8,882 nucleotides of DNA from Actinomycetes bacterium (GCA_021846725.1 JAJZWK010000063.1:1-8882), one strand, 5' to 3'. Positions 1 through 6,502 are shown, numbered from the stretch's first letter. Made by a program: numbers and translations. The notes: generated by a model not told the origin, from the letters alone.

Positions 1-319
1 TTGGATGCTTGGATAGACACTTACCCACAGAGATGAGCTCTTTTGCCTTGGACACTGGAATGTTTTCCTTGTTTGCAAGTCCATGTGCAGCTGAACGATC
101 AGATGGACCAGATAATAGATTCTTCTCTGCCAATAAGTGCGCAGTCATCGCCTTTGTGCAGCTACAGATACGCTCTATGTCTCCAAGGGACACGAGCAAC
201 TCATGTAACTCCTCATTGGTGCAGTTCTTCAGATTTGAACCACGCACTGCATCTCTTAGGGATTTCTCTATCCCTTGGATGCGATCTGCAATGGAACTAT
301 TCTCTAATGTATCAAACAT
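1..319 (-). CDS. DUF222-family (HNH endonuclease-associated) protein, N-terminal part
   Basis: An open frame on the minus strand begins with ATG at 319-317 and runs 106 codons without a stop to the window edge, so only the N-terminus is seen. An in-frame TAA lies 9 nt before the ATG, which fixes this start. The predicted protein begins MFDTLENSSIADRIQGIEKS. It has a helical region (TNEELHELLVSLGDIERI) followed by DRSAAHGLANKENIPVSKAK and ELISVGKCLSKHP. That order (helical pair, then 'RSAA..LA...+S..+A..L+..+..L...P') is characteristic of the DUF222 domain, which in Actinobacteria usually precedes a C-terminal HNH nuclease domain. Such genes are often multicopy and sometimes linked to mobile DNA, but their role is not settled. 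The HNH part would lie left of base 1 and cannot be confirmed. It is transcribed divergently from the NAD-salvage gene. Several cysteines are present. No alternative family fits better; the assignment rests on pattern resemblance. Confidence 0.62.
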   Translation of the reverse strand, partial: MFDTLENSSIADRIQGIEKSLRDAVRGSNLKNCTNEELHELLVSLGDIERICSCTKAMTAHLLAEKNLLSGPSDRSAAHGLANKENIPVSKAKELISVGKCLSKHP

Positions 320-328
320 ATGTTCTTA

Positions 329-334
329 ATCATA
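329..334 (-). promoter_or_regulatory. Candidate -10 box for the DUF222 gene
   Basis: On the minus strand TATGAT (close to TATAAT) sits 9 nt before the ATG at 319. Transcription from it would give an mRNA with almost no 5' leader, consistent with the lack of a purine-rich ribosome site there. No convincing -35 box was found, and such hexamers occur by chance in AT-rich DNA. Confidence 0.28.
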
Positions 335-471
335 TCAGAGGGGTGTATCACTAACGATTGGAGAGAAAAAACTGCAGATAAGACTAGGTGACTGGTGGCA
401 AACGATAGATGTCAAGTGTCGATCACCCGGTAAGTTCCCGGTTAGGAGGGTAGTAAAAAACTATAGGAATC

Positions 472-505
472 AGTGACAAAAAACCGTAATGGCCGTCACT
501 TTTTT
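472..505 (+). terminator. Terminator-like hairpin upstream of pncBA
   Basis: AGTGAC (472-477) and GTCACT (495-500) are perfect inverted repeats, with a 17-nt loop, and the right arm runs straight into a six-T tract (500-505). This resembles an intrinsic terminator read on the plus strand. The 6-bp stem is short; a small CCG/TGG pairing inside the loop may help. Because it lies between divergent genes there is no upstream plus-strand gene to terminate, so it may end a short leader or small RNA, act as an attenuator, or be fortuitous. Confidence 0.35.
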
Positions 506-549
506 GTACAATGGGTGTCAAAGTCAAGATACATCTATGCACCAACCAA

Positions 550-555
550 TAAAAT
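550..555 (+). promoter_or_regulatory. Candidate -10 box for leaderless pncBA transcript
   Basis: TAAAAT lies 6 nt before the ATG at 562, so transcription would begin at or within a base or two of the start codon. Its TAA is also the in-frame stop that rules out an earlier start. No Shine-Dalgarno sequence is present. A -35 element is not evident. Confidence 0.3.
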
Positions 556-561
556 AAGTAT

Positions 562-2631
562 ATGGACCAAAGCTATACTACTTCACTCTTTACAGATCGC
601 TACGAACTCACTATGCTCGATGCATCCATACGGGCTGGCATCGTCGGGCGACAGGCAATATTTGACGTGTACGCTAGGTCATTGCCGGATGGAAGGCGTT
701 TTGGCATACTATGTGGAACCGGACGCTTACTTGAACTGCTAGATAAGTTCTACTTCAGTGAAGAAGACCTCAACTACCTACAAGGCAGGATAGATAGAGT
801 GCCAGCTATGGATGAGGGCAGCGACAGTGCGAGAGTAGATAGAATGCCAGCTATGGATGAGGGCAGTGGGTATCATGATCGTAAGATTGGAGCGTACAAT
901 ACGGAGAGAGTCGAGAAGGATGATATAGGATCAACTCCAGAAACAACAGGACATACCGACCGTATAGTAACAACAGGACATACCGATCGTATAGTATCTG
1001 ATGAGACTATAGAATATCTCAGGAATTGGCACTTCTCTGGAACTATTAGAGCCTACGGTGAAGGAGAATGCTATTTTGCAGGCTCTCCCGTACTCACTGT
1101 TGAAGCCCCATATGGAGAAGCTCAATTGCTGGAAACCATTATTCTGTCGGTCCTGAATCACGACTCCGCTATAGCATCTGCAGCAGCACGAATGAGCATA
1201 GCCGCCGAAGATCGCCAGCTCATAGAGATGGGTTCCAGACGCACCAATGAATATGCTGCTGTAGCAGCAGCGCGGGCCGCATATATAGGAGGATTCCATT
1301 CTACTGCCAATCTCGAGGCTGGCCGCCGTTACGGCATACCCACAGCGGGAACTGCCGCTCACTCATTCACACTGGCATTCCCGACAGAAAGAGAGGCATT
1401 CCAGGCACAATTGAATGCGTCGAACTCGACAATCACTGCGCTAGTAGATACCTACGATATGGAAAGTGCCATACGGACAGCAGCAGAGGTAGCTGGAAAG
1501 CGGCTTGGAGCCATCAGAATAGACTCTGGCGACTTGGCAGAACGAGCCAGACAGGCGCGCTCCATCCTGGATAGCCTGCAGCTTAATGACACCCGCATCA
1601 TCTGTACGGGAGATCTAGACGAATACAAAATCCACCAACTACGCAATGAACCAATTGACGTGTTTGGCGTGGGGACAGCGCTGGTTGCCGGATCAGGTCA
1701 CCCCGCAGCCAACTTCATCTATAAACTCGTCGCGATAGAGAGGGAAAACGGCAAAATAGAACCGGTAGCCAAGCTCTCCCCCGGAGGTAAGGCTACACCA
1801 GGCGGAATCAAGTATCCTGCACGTATCTATAATAAAAACGGCCAGGCACTAAGCGAGTATGTTGGAACCGTTCCCCTCGCTAAGGGATCACTGCCATACA
1901 GACCTCTCCAGAAAGATCTTATTTTGAACGGAGAAATTGTAGATTCCGACAGCCTGGATGATGCTCGCAACAGATGCCGCCAGTCCATAAATGAGCTTGG
2001 AAGGGTAGCTTACGATATATCGCCAGGTAGTGCAGTAATAACTACCCAAAGGATGCCCAAACGGGCGTTGATAGTAATAGATACGCAAAATGATTTCTGC
2101 GAAGGTGGATCACTCGCAGTAAATGGAGGAAACAAAGTTGCACGGCAAATTGCCGATTTAATTGAGCAAGAATACCTCCAAACAGGTACTGGCATCTACG
2201 ACTTCGTAATCGCTACCAGGGATTACCACGAGCATCCCGAAGGTCACTTTTCGGACACTCCAGACTATCACGATACATGGCCACCACATTGCATAATTGG
2301 AACCACTGGTGCAGAACTAAATTCCTCTCTCAATACAATTAGTTTTAATGCGATATTTGATAAAGGAAGATTCAAGCCAGCTTATTCGGGATTTGAAGGT
2401 ACGGAGACATCCACGGGAATATCTCTCGAAAGTTGGCTAGTAGAGCATAAAATCGGATGTATAGACATAGTAGGCATTGCCACTGATTACTGCGTCAGGG
2501 CTACAGCCTTGGATGCCTCCAAGCTCGGACTGGGGACAAGGGTATTGACAGCTTATTGCGCTGGGGTAAGTAACGACACCACCTTACAAGCTCTCAATGA
2601 GATGGATAGAGCTGGAATCGTTATAGTGTAA
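562..2631 (+). CDS. pncB-pncA: Bifunctional nicotinate phosphoribosyltransferase / nicotinamidase (PncB-PncA fusion)
   Basis: This 689-residue cytosolic enzyme should deaminate nicotinamide to nicotinate (PncA part) and join nicotinate to PRPP, giving nicotinate mononucleotide for NAD synthesis (PncB part). Residues 1-490 are PncB: LFTDRYELTML near the start, IEMGSRRT, NLEAGRRYGIPTAGTAAHS with H267 matching the family's phosphorylated histidine, RIDSGDL (319-325), and FGVGTALVAGSGHP. Residues about 498-689 are PncA, with the triad D507, K601, C644 and metal ligands D554, H556, H562, H576 spaced exactly as D49/H51/H57/H71 in the Mycobacterium tuberculosis enzyme. All key residues are present, so both activities are probable. 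Oddly, PncB carries about 67 extra residues (76-142) containing two tandem repeats. The start is fixed by a TAA 12 nt upstream; no ribosome site is visible. The gene ends TAA-TAG, 39 bp before the glycosidase gene. Confidence 0.93.
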   Translation: MDQSYTTSLFTDRYELTMLDASIRAGIVGRQAIFDVYARSLPDGRRFGILCGTGRLLELLDKFYFSEEDLNYLQGRIDRVPAMDEGSDSARVDRMPAMDEGSGYHDRKIGAYNTERVEKDDIGSTPETTGHTDRIVTTGHTDRIVSDETIEYLRNWHFSGTIRAYGEGECYFAGSPVLTVEAPYGEAQLLETIILSVLNHDSAIASAAARMSIAAEDRQLIEMGSRRTNEYAAVAAARAAYIGGFHSTANLEAGRRYGIPTAGTAAHSFTLAFPTEREAFQAQLNASNSTITALVDTYDMESAIRTAAEVAGKRLGAIRIDSGDLAERARQARSILDSLQLNDTRIICTGDLDEYKIHQLRNEPIDVFGVGTALVAGSGHPAANFIYKLVAIERENGKIEPVAKLSPGGKATPGGIKYPARIYNKNGQALSEYVGTVPLAKGSLPYRPLQKDLILNGEIVDSDSLDDARNRCRQSINELGRVAYDISPGSAVITTQRMPKRALIVIDTQNDFCEGGSLAVNGGNKVARQIADLIEQEYLQTGTGIYDFVIATRDYHEHPEGHFSDTPDYHDTWPPHCIIGTTGAELNSSLNTISFNAIFDKGRFKPAYSGFEGTETSTGISLESWLVEHKIGCIDIVGIATDYCVRATALDASKLGLGTRVLTAYCAGVSNDTTLQALNEMDRAGIVIV
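791..866 (+). repeat. 45-bp tandem duplication inside the PncB domain
   Basis: A 31-bp core starting TAGATAGAGTGCCAGC at 791-821 recurs with one mismatch at 836-866, giving a 45-bp period (15 codons). It encodes two copies of R-V/M-D-R-V/M-PAMDEGS in a hydrophilic insertion at about residues 76-103, where PncB proteins normally have only a short turn. Confidence 0.85.
943..996 (+). repeat. 27-bp tandem repeat, two copies, in the PncB domain
   Basis: Two adjacent 27-bp units (943-969 and 970-996) differ at one silent base and encode TTGHTDRIV nearly twice over (about residues 129-145). The last RIV rejoins the conserved PncB sequence SDETIEYL, so this array forms the right end of the insertion. 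Confidence 0.9.
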
Positions 2632-2670
2632 TAGGACCACTACTCAAAGAGACTAACATTATTAACAGAT

Positions 2671-5247
2671 ATGATCCTCCAGGACAAAATAACAAGACGA
2701 AAATTCCTTCTGTCGGGAGGTGCTGTGGTAGCAGCTGGTGCAGTGGGAATTGCTGCATACGAAGCTACCTCCACATCGCCAGTTCCTTTAAGGAGAGCAA
2801 CTATTGGCGGCTTTGAAATATGGCTGGAGGAGATAACCGGCAAGTCACCCTTGAGTACTGCAAGTACAGTCAGTACAGTCAGTACAGCCGAAAATAGCAA
2901 TAACGGATACAACTCATCTCCTGCATCACAAAGAGGTGGCAGCCAGGGAGGTGGGAGCCAAAGAGAGGGGAGCCAGGGAGGCAATCACCAGGGAGGTGGG
3001 AGCCAAAGAGAGGGGAGCCAGGGAGGCAATCACCAGGGAGGTGGGAGCCAAAAAGCTAGCAATCAGGGAAGTAACAGCATAGGGGGTAGTCATATAGAAG
3101 GTAGGAGCATAATACTGCGTGCAGCACATAAGGACAATCCGCACTTAATATTGTTCGAAACTGCGCCAGATGGGAACTTCCTCCAAGCGTTGTCGGGAAA
3201 GGAGACCTGTCTGGACGAGAGTGGCGGAAGTTTCTACGTGAGTGCAACGACAGTTGATACTACAGGTACAGTGCTCGTAGATGGCATATATCCCGGATCG
3301 TCGCCAAACACTATCATGATCAAAGGCGTACTGTTAGCCACCAAGAATTCCACCAGTAAAAACGATATGATACCCGGAGGTAGCAACCAAAGCAAAATAA
3401 GTGACAACTCCAGCAAAAACGTTCCATTCCAAATTGATGTGTCAGAACCGGAAATCAATCAGTTGCGATTTGCGGTTAAGCTACAAGTGCCAAAAGGATC
3501 AAAATATAATCGGTTAGCACTTATTTGCTCTTCCACTGCCGATGAGGCAGTCTTTGGCTTCGGTGAACAACTTACTTACTGCAACATGAAGGGGCAAGTA
3601 ATTCCAATCATATCGCAAGAACATGGAATCGGTAGAGGACTGCCTGGAGTCAGCAAAGCAATAAACGAATTCCTTCCCGGAGCGGCAGGCACTCCAGTAT
3701 CTACCGAGACTGCATCCAGCTATTACATGACATCCAAGGGACGCTCACTTGCCTTGGAAGGCACATGGTATACCTCCGTGGATCTAGGACAAAGCAATAC
3801 GATAAGGATAGACCAATACTCCACAGACCTGGCATGGAGAGTATTCGCCGGATCAGACCCCCTCCAAATACTGGAAACAGCCACATCCTACCTCGGACGG
3901 CTACGTCCTCTCCCCTCATGGACACAACAGGGAGTCATTCTGGGTATGGAGGGTGGAACTGCGATTGCGTTGCAAGCTATAACAACTGCTGAAAGCAATG
4001 GGGTACCCATTGCCGGATTGTGGCTGCAAGATTGGGAAGGGTCAAGAACATCCATCATAGGAACCCAGTTATGGTGGAACTGGGAGTTGGATACTACTCT
4101 CTATCCTAATTGGAATTCTATAGTAACCAAGCTGAACAGCAAGGGAGCTAAAGTACTCACCTATATAAACCCCTACCTCTGTGCTCAGCCCGGCCATGAC
4201 AGCCTATACCAGGAAGCAAAGAAAAAGGGCTATCTAGTCTTGAATAATGATGGAAGCCCTTACTATATAGCAAACTCTGACCTGCCGACAGGAGTAGTCG
4301 ACCTATCCAACCCCCAGGCTCGCGACTGGCTCAAAGAAGTCATACTGCACATGGTACGCACCACAGGAGCGTATGGATGGATGGCTGACTTCGGAGAAGG
4401 GTTGCCTATGGAGGGAGTACGCATACACTCTGGAAACCCAGCCGAATTCCATAACGAGTATCCGGTTGTATGGGCCGAGGTCAATCGAGATGCTATAGAT
4501 TCTCTGCCGGACTCCACCGAATACCTGCCGTTCAACAGATCCGGATTTACTAAAAGCCCCGGACATATGAGTCTCGGATGGCTTGGAGACCAGCTACAAT
4601 CGTGGGATGGATACGACGGGATAAAGACTGCGGTTGCAGGCATGCTCTCAGGCGGTATGTCCGGATTCTCGTTCCTGCATTCCGACATAGGTGGATACGA
4701 CTCTCTTCCTCCTCTTCTTGGAGGATCCAAACGACTGTTTACCAGGACACCGGAGTTACTTATGCGCTGGATGGAACTTGGGGCACTTTCACCGGTCATG
4801 AGAACTCACGAAGGACTAGCACCCGCACAAAACATCCAATGGAACTCATCACAGGAGTTGATAGACCAGCTAAAGCAGTGCGTAAAGATATACCTTGCCT
4901 GGAAAGACTATCGCAAGATACTCATTGGAGAAGCCACAGAACACGGATGGCCTGTTACAAGGCATTTATTCTTGCATTATCCTGACGATCCCAATGTATA
5001 CAATCTAAGATACCAGTACCTGCTTGGAAGCGAACTTCTTGCTGCTCCTGTTCTGGATCCCGGCATCACCTCTGTAAGAGCATATCTACCGGCTGGCAAA
5101 TGGGAGTTGCTTTGGACAGGCGAGACCTTTGGTTCTACCGCACGAGGTGACTGGTATGAGGTTCCAGCACCGATAGGGAGACCGGCACTACTAGGAAAGG
5201 TAGGATCACCAATCTCCACTCAGATAGCCAACGCACTTCGACAATAA
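2671..5247 (+). CDS. Tat-exported GH31 glycosidase of the sulfoquinovosidase (YihQ) type
   Basis: This 858-residue protein begins with a twin-arginine signal (TRRKFLLSGG, then a hydrophobic AVVAAGAVGIAA), so it is probably exported folded; no lipobox cysteine is seen. The mature part is a retaining GH31 alpha-glycosidase resembling Escherichia coli YihQ along its length: GFGEQLTY, LGMEGGTA, LWLQDWEGSR, YINPY, GWMADFGEGLP (nucleophile D573), LGDQLQSW (acid/base D640), HSDIGGY, MRTHEG, RYQYLLGSELLAAPV. Compared with YihQ's substrate residues Q262, Q288, R301, W304, Y508, this protein has E427, Q453, Q466, W469, Y676. The sulfonate-binding Arg is therefore Gln, and true sulfoquinovoside cleavage is doubtful; another alpha-glycoside is possible. 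It is about 180 residues longer than YihQ because of the signal and of Ser/Gly/Gln/Asn-rich insertions at about 60-125 and 226-250. It lies 39 bp after pncBA and ends TAA-TGA. Confidence 0.88.
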   Translation: MILQDKITRRKFLLSGGAVVAAGAVGIAAYEATSTSPVPLRRATIGGFEIWLEEITGKSPLSTASTVSTVSTAENSNNGYNSSPASQRGGSQGGGSQREGSQGGNHQGGGSQREGSQGGNHQGGGSQKASNQGSNSIGGSHIEGRSIILRAAHKDNPHLILFETAPDGNFLQALSGKETCLDESGGSFYVSATTVDTTGTVLVDGIYPGSSPNTIMIKGVLLATKNSTSKNDMIPGGSNQSKISDNSSKNVPFQIDVSEPEINQLRFAVKLQVPKGSKYNRLALICSSTADEAVFGFGEQLTYCNMKGQVIPIISQEHGIGRGLPGVSKAINEFLPGAAGTPVSTETASSYYMTSKGRSLALEGTWYTSVDLGQSNTIRIDQYSTDLAWRVFAGSDPLQILETATSYLGRLRPLPSWTQQGVILGMEGGTAIALQAITTAESNGVPIAGLWLQDWEGSRTSIIGTQLWWNWELDTTLYPNWNSIVTKLNSKGAKVLTYINPYLCAQPGHDSLYQEAKKKGYLVLNNDGSPYYIANSDLPTGVVDLSNPQARDWLKEVILHMVRTTGAYGWMADFGEGLPMEGVRIHSGNPAEFHNEYPVVWAEVNRDAIDSLPDSTEYLPFNRSGFTKSPGHMSLGWLGDQLQSWDGYDGIKTAVAGMLSGGMSGFSFLHSDIGGYDSLPPLLGGSKRLFTRTPELLMRWMELGALSPVMRTHEGLAPAQNIQWNSSQELIDQLKQCVKIYLAWKDYRKILIGEATEHGWPVTRHLFLHYPDDPNVYNLRYQYLLGSELLAAPVLDPGITSVRAYLPAGKWELLWTGETFGSTARGDWYEVPAPIGRPALLGKVGSPISTQIANALRQ
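2692..2766 (+). other. Twin-arginine (Tat) signal peptide region of the GH31 protein
   Basis: Residues 8-32 have the order expected of a Tat signal: a polar N-region, T-R-R-K-F-L-L, and a hydrophobic core rich in Ala, Gly and Val. There is no obvious A-x-A cleavage site right after the core (AAYEATSTSP), so it could be cleaved near there or remain as an N-terminal membrane anchor. Confidence 0.8.
2863..2889 (+). repeat. 9-bp tandem repeat, three copies, in the GH31 gene
   Basis: AGTACAGTC occurs at 2863-2871 and 2872-2880 and nearly again at 2881-2889 (AGTACAGCC). It encodes Ser-Thr-Val triplets (STVSTVSTA) at the left end of the low-complexity insertion, a few residues after the exported N-terminus. 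Confidence 0.85.
2943..3053 (+). repeat. 45-bp minisatellite in the GH31 gene, about 2.5 copies
   Basis: Two identical 45-bp units (2943-2987, 2988-3032) are followed by a partial third unit to about 3053. Each encodes 15 residues of a Gly/Ser/Gln/Asn-rich sequence (GGGSQREGSQGGNHQ). Within the unit GGGAGCCA-type sub-repeats show that it grew from smaller pieces. The array codes for a probably disordered linker between the Tat signal and the glycosidase fold. Confidence 0.93.
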
Positions 5248-5380
5248 TGAACTTGCCACGACAACCGAGGAATCAGTATCATGACATGACATGACATGAC
5301 ATGACATGACATGCCCAGTGATCTGTCCCATAAATAGTGTAACGTTATCCGATACTTGGTACCAATAAGCGAAAGAAGGA
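5248..5380. other. Convergent intergenic region
   Basis: This 133 bp lies between two converging genes. It contains the ATGAC microsatellite (5281-5313) and a perfect 10-bp palindrome TTGGTACCAA (5356-5365). No stem followed by a T-run on either strand was found, so no standard intrinsic terminator for either gene can be named. Confidence 0.55.
5281..5313. repeat. Pentanucleotide microsatellite (ATGAC)6
   Basis: Six perfect copies of ATGAC are followed by ATG. The array is intergenic and its 5-bp period would break any reading frame. Each junction creates a CATG palindrome, so six CATG sites are spaced every 5 bp. Copy number is likely to vary by replication slippage. Confidence 0.97.
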
Positions 5381-6502
5381 CTAAGCTGAACCGGTCATAT
5401 ACTTCACATAAGCCACCACCTCCAGAAAACCTTCAGCATCTGGAGGAGCACCTGGAGCAACCACCATGTCTCTCACATGTCGTGCCAAATCGTCTCCCCA
5501 TGCAGTGCGAGCCTGTGTACTGAGCGACCAGCGACGATTCAAAAACTCCTCCACTAGGCGCAACTCTTGTGGATGGAGACCGGTGAGGTCCCAGCCGTAA
5601 GGCAGGTACGCTCGTACTTGTGGTTGCTGCTGTAGCCGAAGATGCTGGAGTTGTTGCGGATCTTGTAATGGATGGGGGAGTTGCGGAGGAGATTGGGAGG
5701 ACTGGGGAGCAGACTGCGGTAGATAAGGCGGCGGCGGATCGCCCTGTGGGTAGCTCTGTGGATCGCCCTGTGGGTAGCTCTGTGGGTTGGTCTGTGGGTA
5801 GCTCTGTGGGTTGGTCTGTGGGTAGCTCTGTGGGGAAAATGTAGATTGTGCGTCATTCTGCACGAGGACAGCAGGTTGTACAGAAGACGCAGGGGCGATA
5901 AGAGACATGGACCCGGTGGATGCCATAGGGGTGGATGCCATAGGGGTGGATGCCATGGCGACACCCGTAAGAAGGGCATTCCTGTCCCCAGGACGATCAC
6001 GGATTACGATAGTTCCAGCAGCTAAATCTCCCAAACGTTGATGGCGCTTCGCGATAAAGATCAGCACCAGACCTACCAGGTAAGTCGGCGGAGGGAAGGA
6101 ATCCACAATCCGGAGCAGATTACGCAACAAACTAGTTCGAAATCCGACAGCACTGCCATCTAAACGTACTACCCGCAAGCCCATTACCCGCTTGCCGGGG
6201 CTGCGCCCCCCTCCGAGCACCTCGAACAGAACAAAGTAGCCAAAGTACACAAAAAACATATAAACAAAGCCAATAGCTTCGAAAGCATAGCCAATCCCCC
6301 CAGAAGCACGACCGAGACTACCACCTTCCAATTCAATACCTAAAATCGTTACGGCAATCAGTACAACAAAAATGGCCGCCGTCATAATGAAAAAATCAAT
6401 CGCAAAAGCGAGTATGCGCGAGCCTACACCGGCGAGAATAAGATATATTGATACCCCCTCAGGCGTTTGTATGACATAATGTTCTTCAAGTGATACCACC
6501 AT
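5381..6502 (-). CDS. RDD-family membrane protein with repetitive Tyr-Pro-Gln linker
   Basis: This 373-residue protein has an N-terminal RDD domain (residues 10-170): QTPEGVSIYLILAGVGSRIL, a hydrophobic segment at about 32-55 with the family Arg/Asp pattern (R29, D35), a second at 73-95, GGGRSPGKRVMGLRVVRLDG, RIVDSFPPPTYLVGLVLIFI, and a final KRHQRLGDLAAGTIVI. Residues 182-297 are a low-complexity linker with MASTP repeats, four SYPQ(T/G)(N/D)PQ repeats and a Gln-rich stretch. Residues 300-373 form a soluble helical domain (LTGLHPQELRLVEEFLNRRW) found at the end of many actinobacterial RDD proteins. RDD proteins have poorly defined roles, some proposed in transport. The start is supported by an in-frame TAG 12 nt upstream. 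The ATG overlaps that of the divergent SpoIIM-like gene by two bases, so the pair shares no untranslated spacer. Its function is not known. Confidence 0.88.
   Translation of the reverse strand: MVVSLEEHYVIQTPEGVSIYLILAGVGSRILAFAIDFFIMTAAIFVVLIAVTILGIELEGGSLGRASGGIGYAFEAIGFVYMFFVYFGYFVLFEVLGGGRSPGKRVMGLRVVRLDGSAVGFRTSLLRNLLRIVDSFPPPTYLVGLVLIFIAKRHQRLGDLAAGTIVIRDRPGDRNALLTGVAMASTPMASTPMASTGSMSLIAPASSVQPAVLVQNDAQSTFSPQSYPQTNPQSYPQTNPQSYPQGDPQSYPQGDPPPPYLPQSAPQSSQSPPQLPHPLQDPQQLQHLRLQQQPQVRAYLPYGWDLTGLHPQELRLVEEFLNRRWSLSTQARTAWGDDLARHVRDMVVAPGAPPDAEGFLEVVAYVKYMTGSA
5736..5831 (-). repeat. 24-bp tandem repeat, four copies, in the RDD gene
   Basis: Four adjacent 24-bp units fall into two pairs: 5736-5759 and 5760-5783 are identical, and 5784-5807 and 5808-5831 are identical. 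The pairs differ at a few bases. On the coding strand they encode SYPQTNPQ twice and then SYPQGDPQ twice. The pairing implies a duplication, divergence and a second round of duplication. They sit in the linker of the RDD protein. Confidence 0.93.
5915..5959 (-). repeat. 15-bp tandem repeat, three copies, in the RDD gene
   Basis: Three 15-bp units (5915-5929, 5930-5944, 5945-5959) encode M-A-S-T-P/G in tandem at about residues 183-197, immediately after the RDD domain. The unit closest to the RDD domain differs by a few bases; the other two are identical. Confidence 0.9.

Larger units (their letters stand above)
320..561. other. Divergent intergenic region between DUF222 gene and pncBA
   Basis: This 242 bp non-coding stretch must hold the promoters of both flanking divergent genes. 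Seen in it are an imperfect inverted pair GGTGA (387-391) / TCACC (423-427), a direct repeat CCCGGTAA / CCCGGTTA (427-444), and a terminator-like hairpin at 472-505. Two similar sequences, TGTCAAGTGTC (410-420) and TGTCAAAGTC (516-525), could be regulator half-sites. No known NAD-responsive riboswitch or a clear NrtR- or NiaR-type operator could be recognised. Short open frames here have no protein-like features. Confidence 0.5.

Noticed and set aside
9..354. Plus-strand open frames across the first 350 bases
   Set aside because: They are antisense to the DUF222-type frame, which has a recognisable domain pattern; the plus-strand products show no family features.
387..427. Possible riboswitch or NAD-regulator operator built on the GGTGA / TCACC pair
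   Set aside because: The pairing is only 5 bp with a long unpaired centre, and no known riboswitch core or operator consensus could be matched.
473..742. Open frame of 89 codons overlapping the pncBA start
   Set aside because: It overlaps the well-supported PncB start in another frame, crosses the hairpin and has no protein-like pattern.
931..1362. Cysteine-rich minus-strand frame inside pncBA
   Set aside because: The frame is the antisense shadow of conserved PncB codons; its Cys richness comes from reverse-complemented GCA and ACA codons.
2943..3053. Possible CRISPR array
   Set aside because: The 45-bp units are directly adjacent with no unique spacers and encode a continuous peptide, so this is a minisatellite.
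4263..4799. 178-codon minus-strand frame inside the GH31 gene
   Set aside because: It is antisense to the catalytic region (including both catalytic aspartates), which is clearly the coding strand.
2671..5247. Naming the GH31 gene yihQ / sulfoquinovosidase
   Set aside because: The sulfonate-binding Arg is Gln and no sulfoquinovose pathway genes are present in the window, so only the family-level call is supported.
5356..5365. TTGGTACCAA palindrome as a terminator or operator
   Set aside because: It has no loop and no T-run, and lies between 3' ends where an operator is unlikely; a 10-bp palindrome alone is weak evidence.
5554..6000. His/Arg/Thr repeat protein on the minus strand
   Set aside because: It is a frame-shifted reading of the in-frame repeats of the RDD gene; repeats of triplet period keep all frames open.
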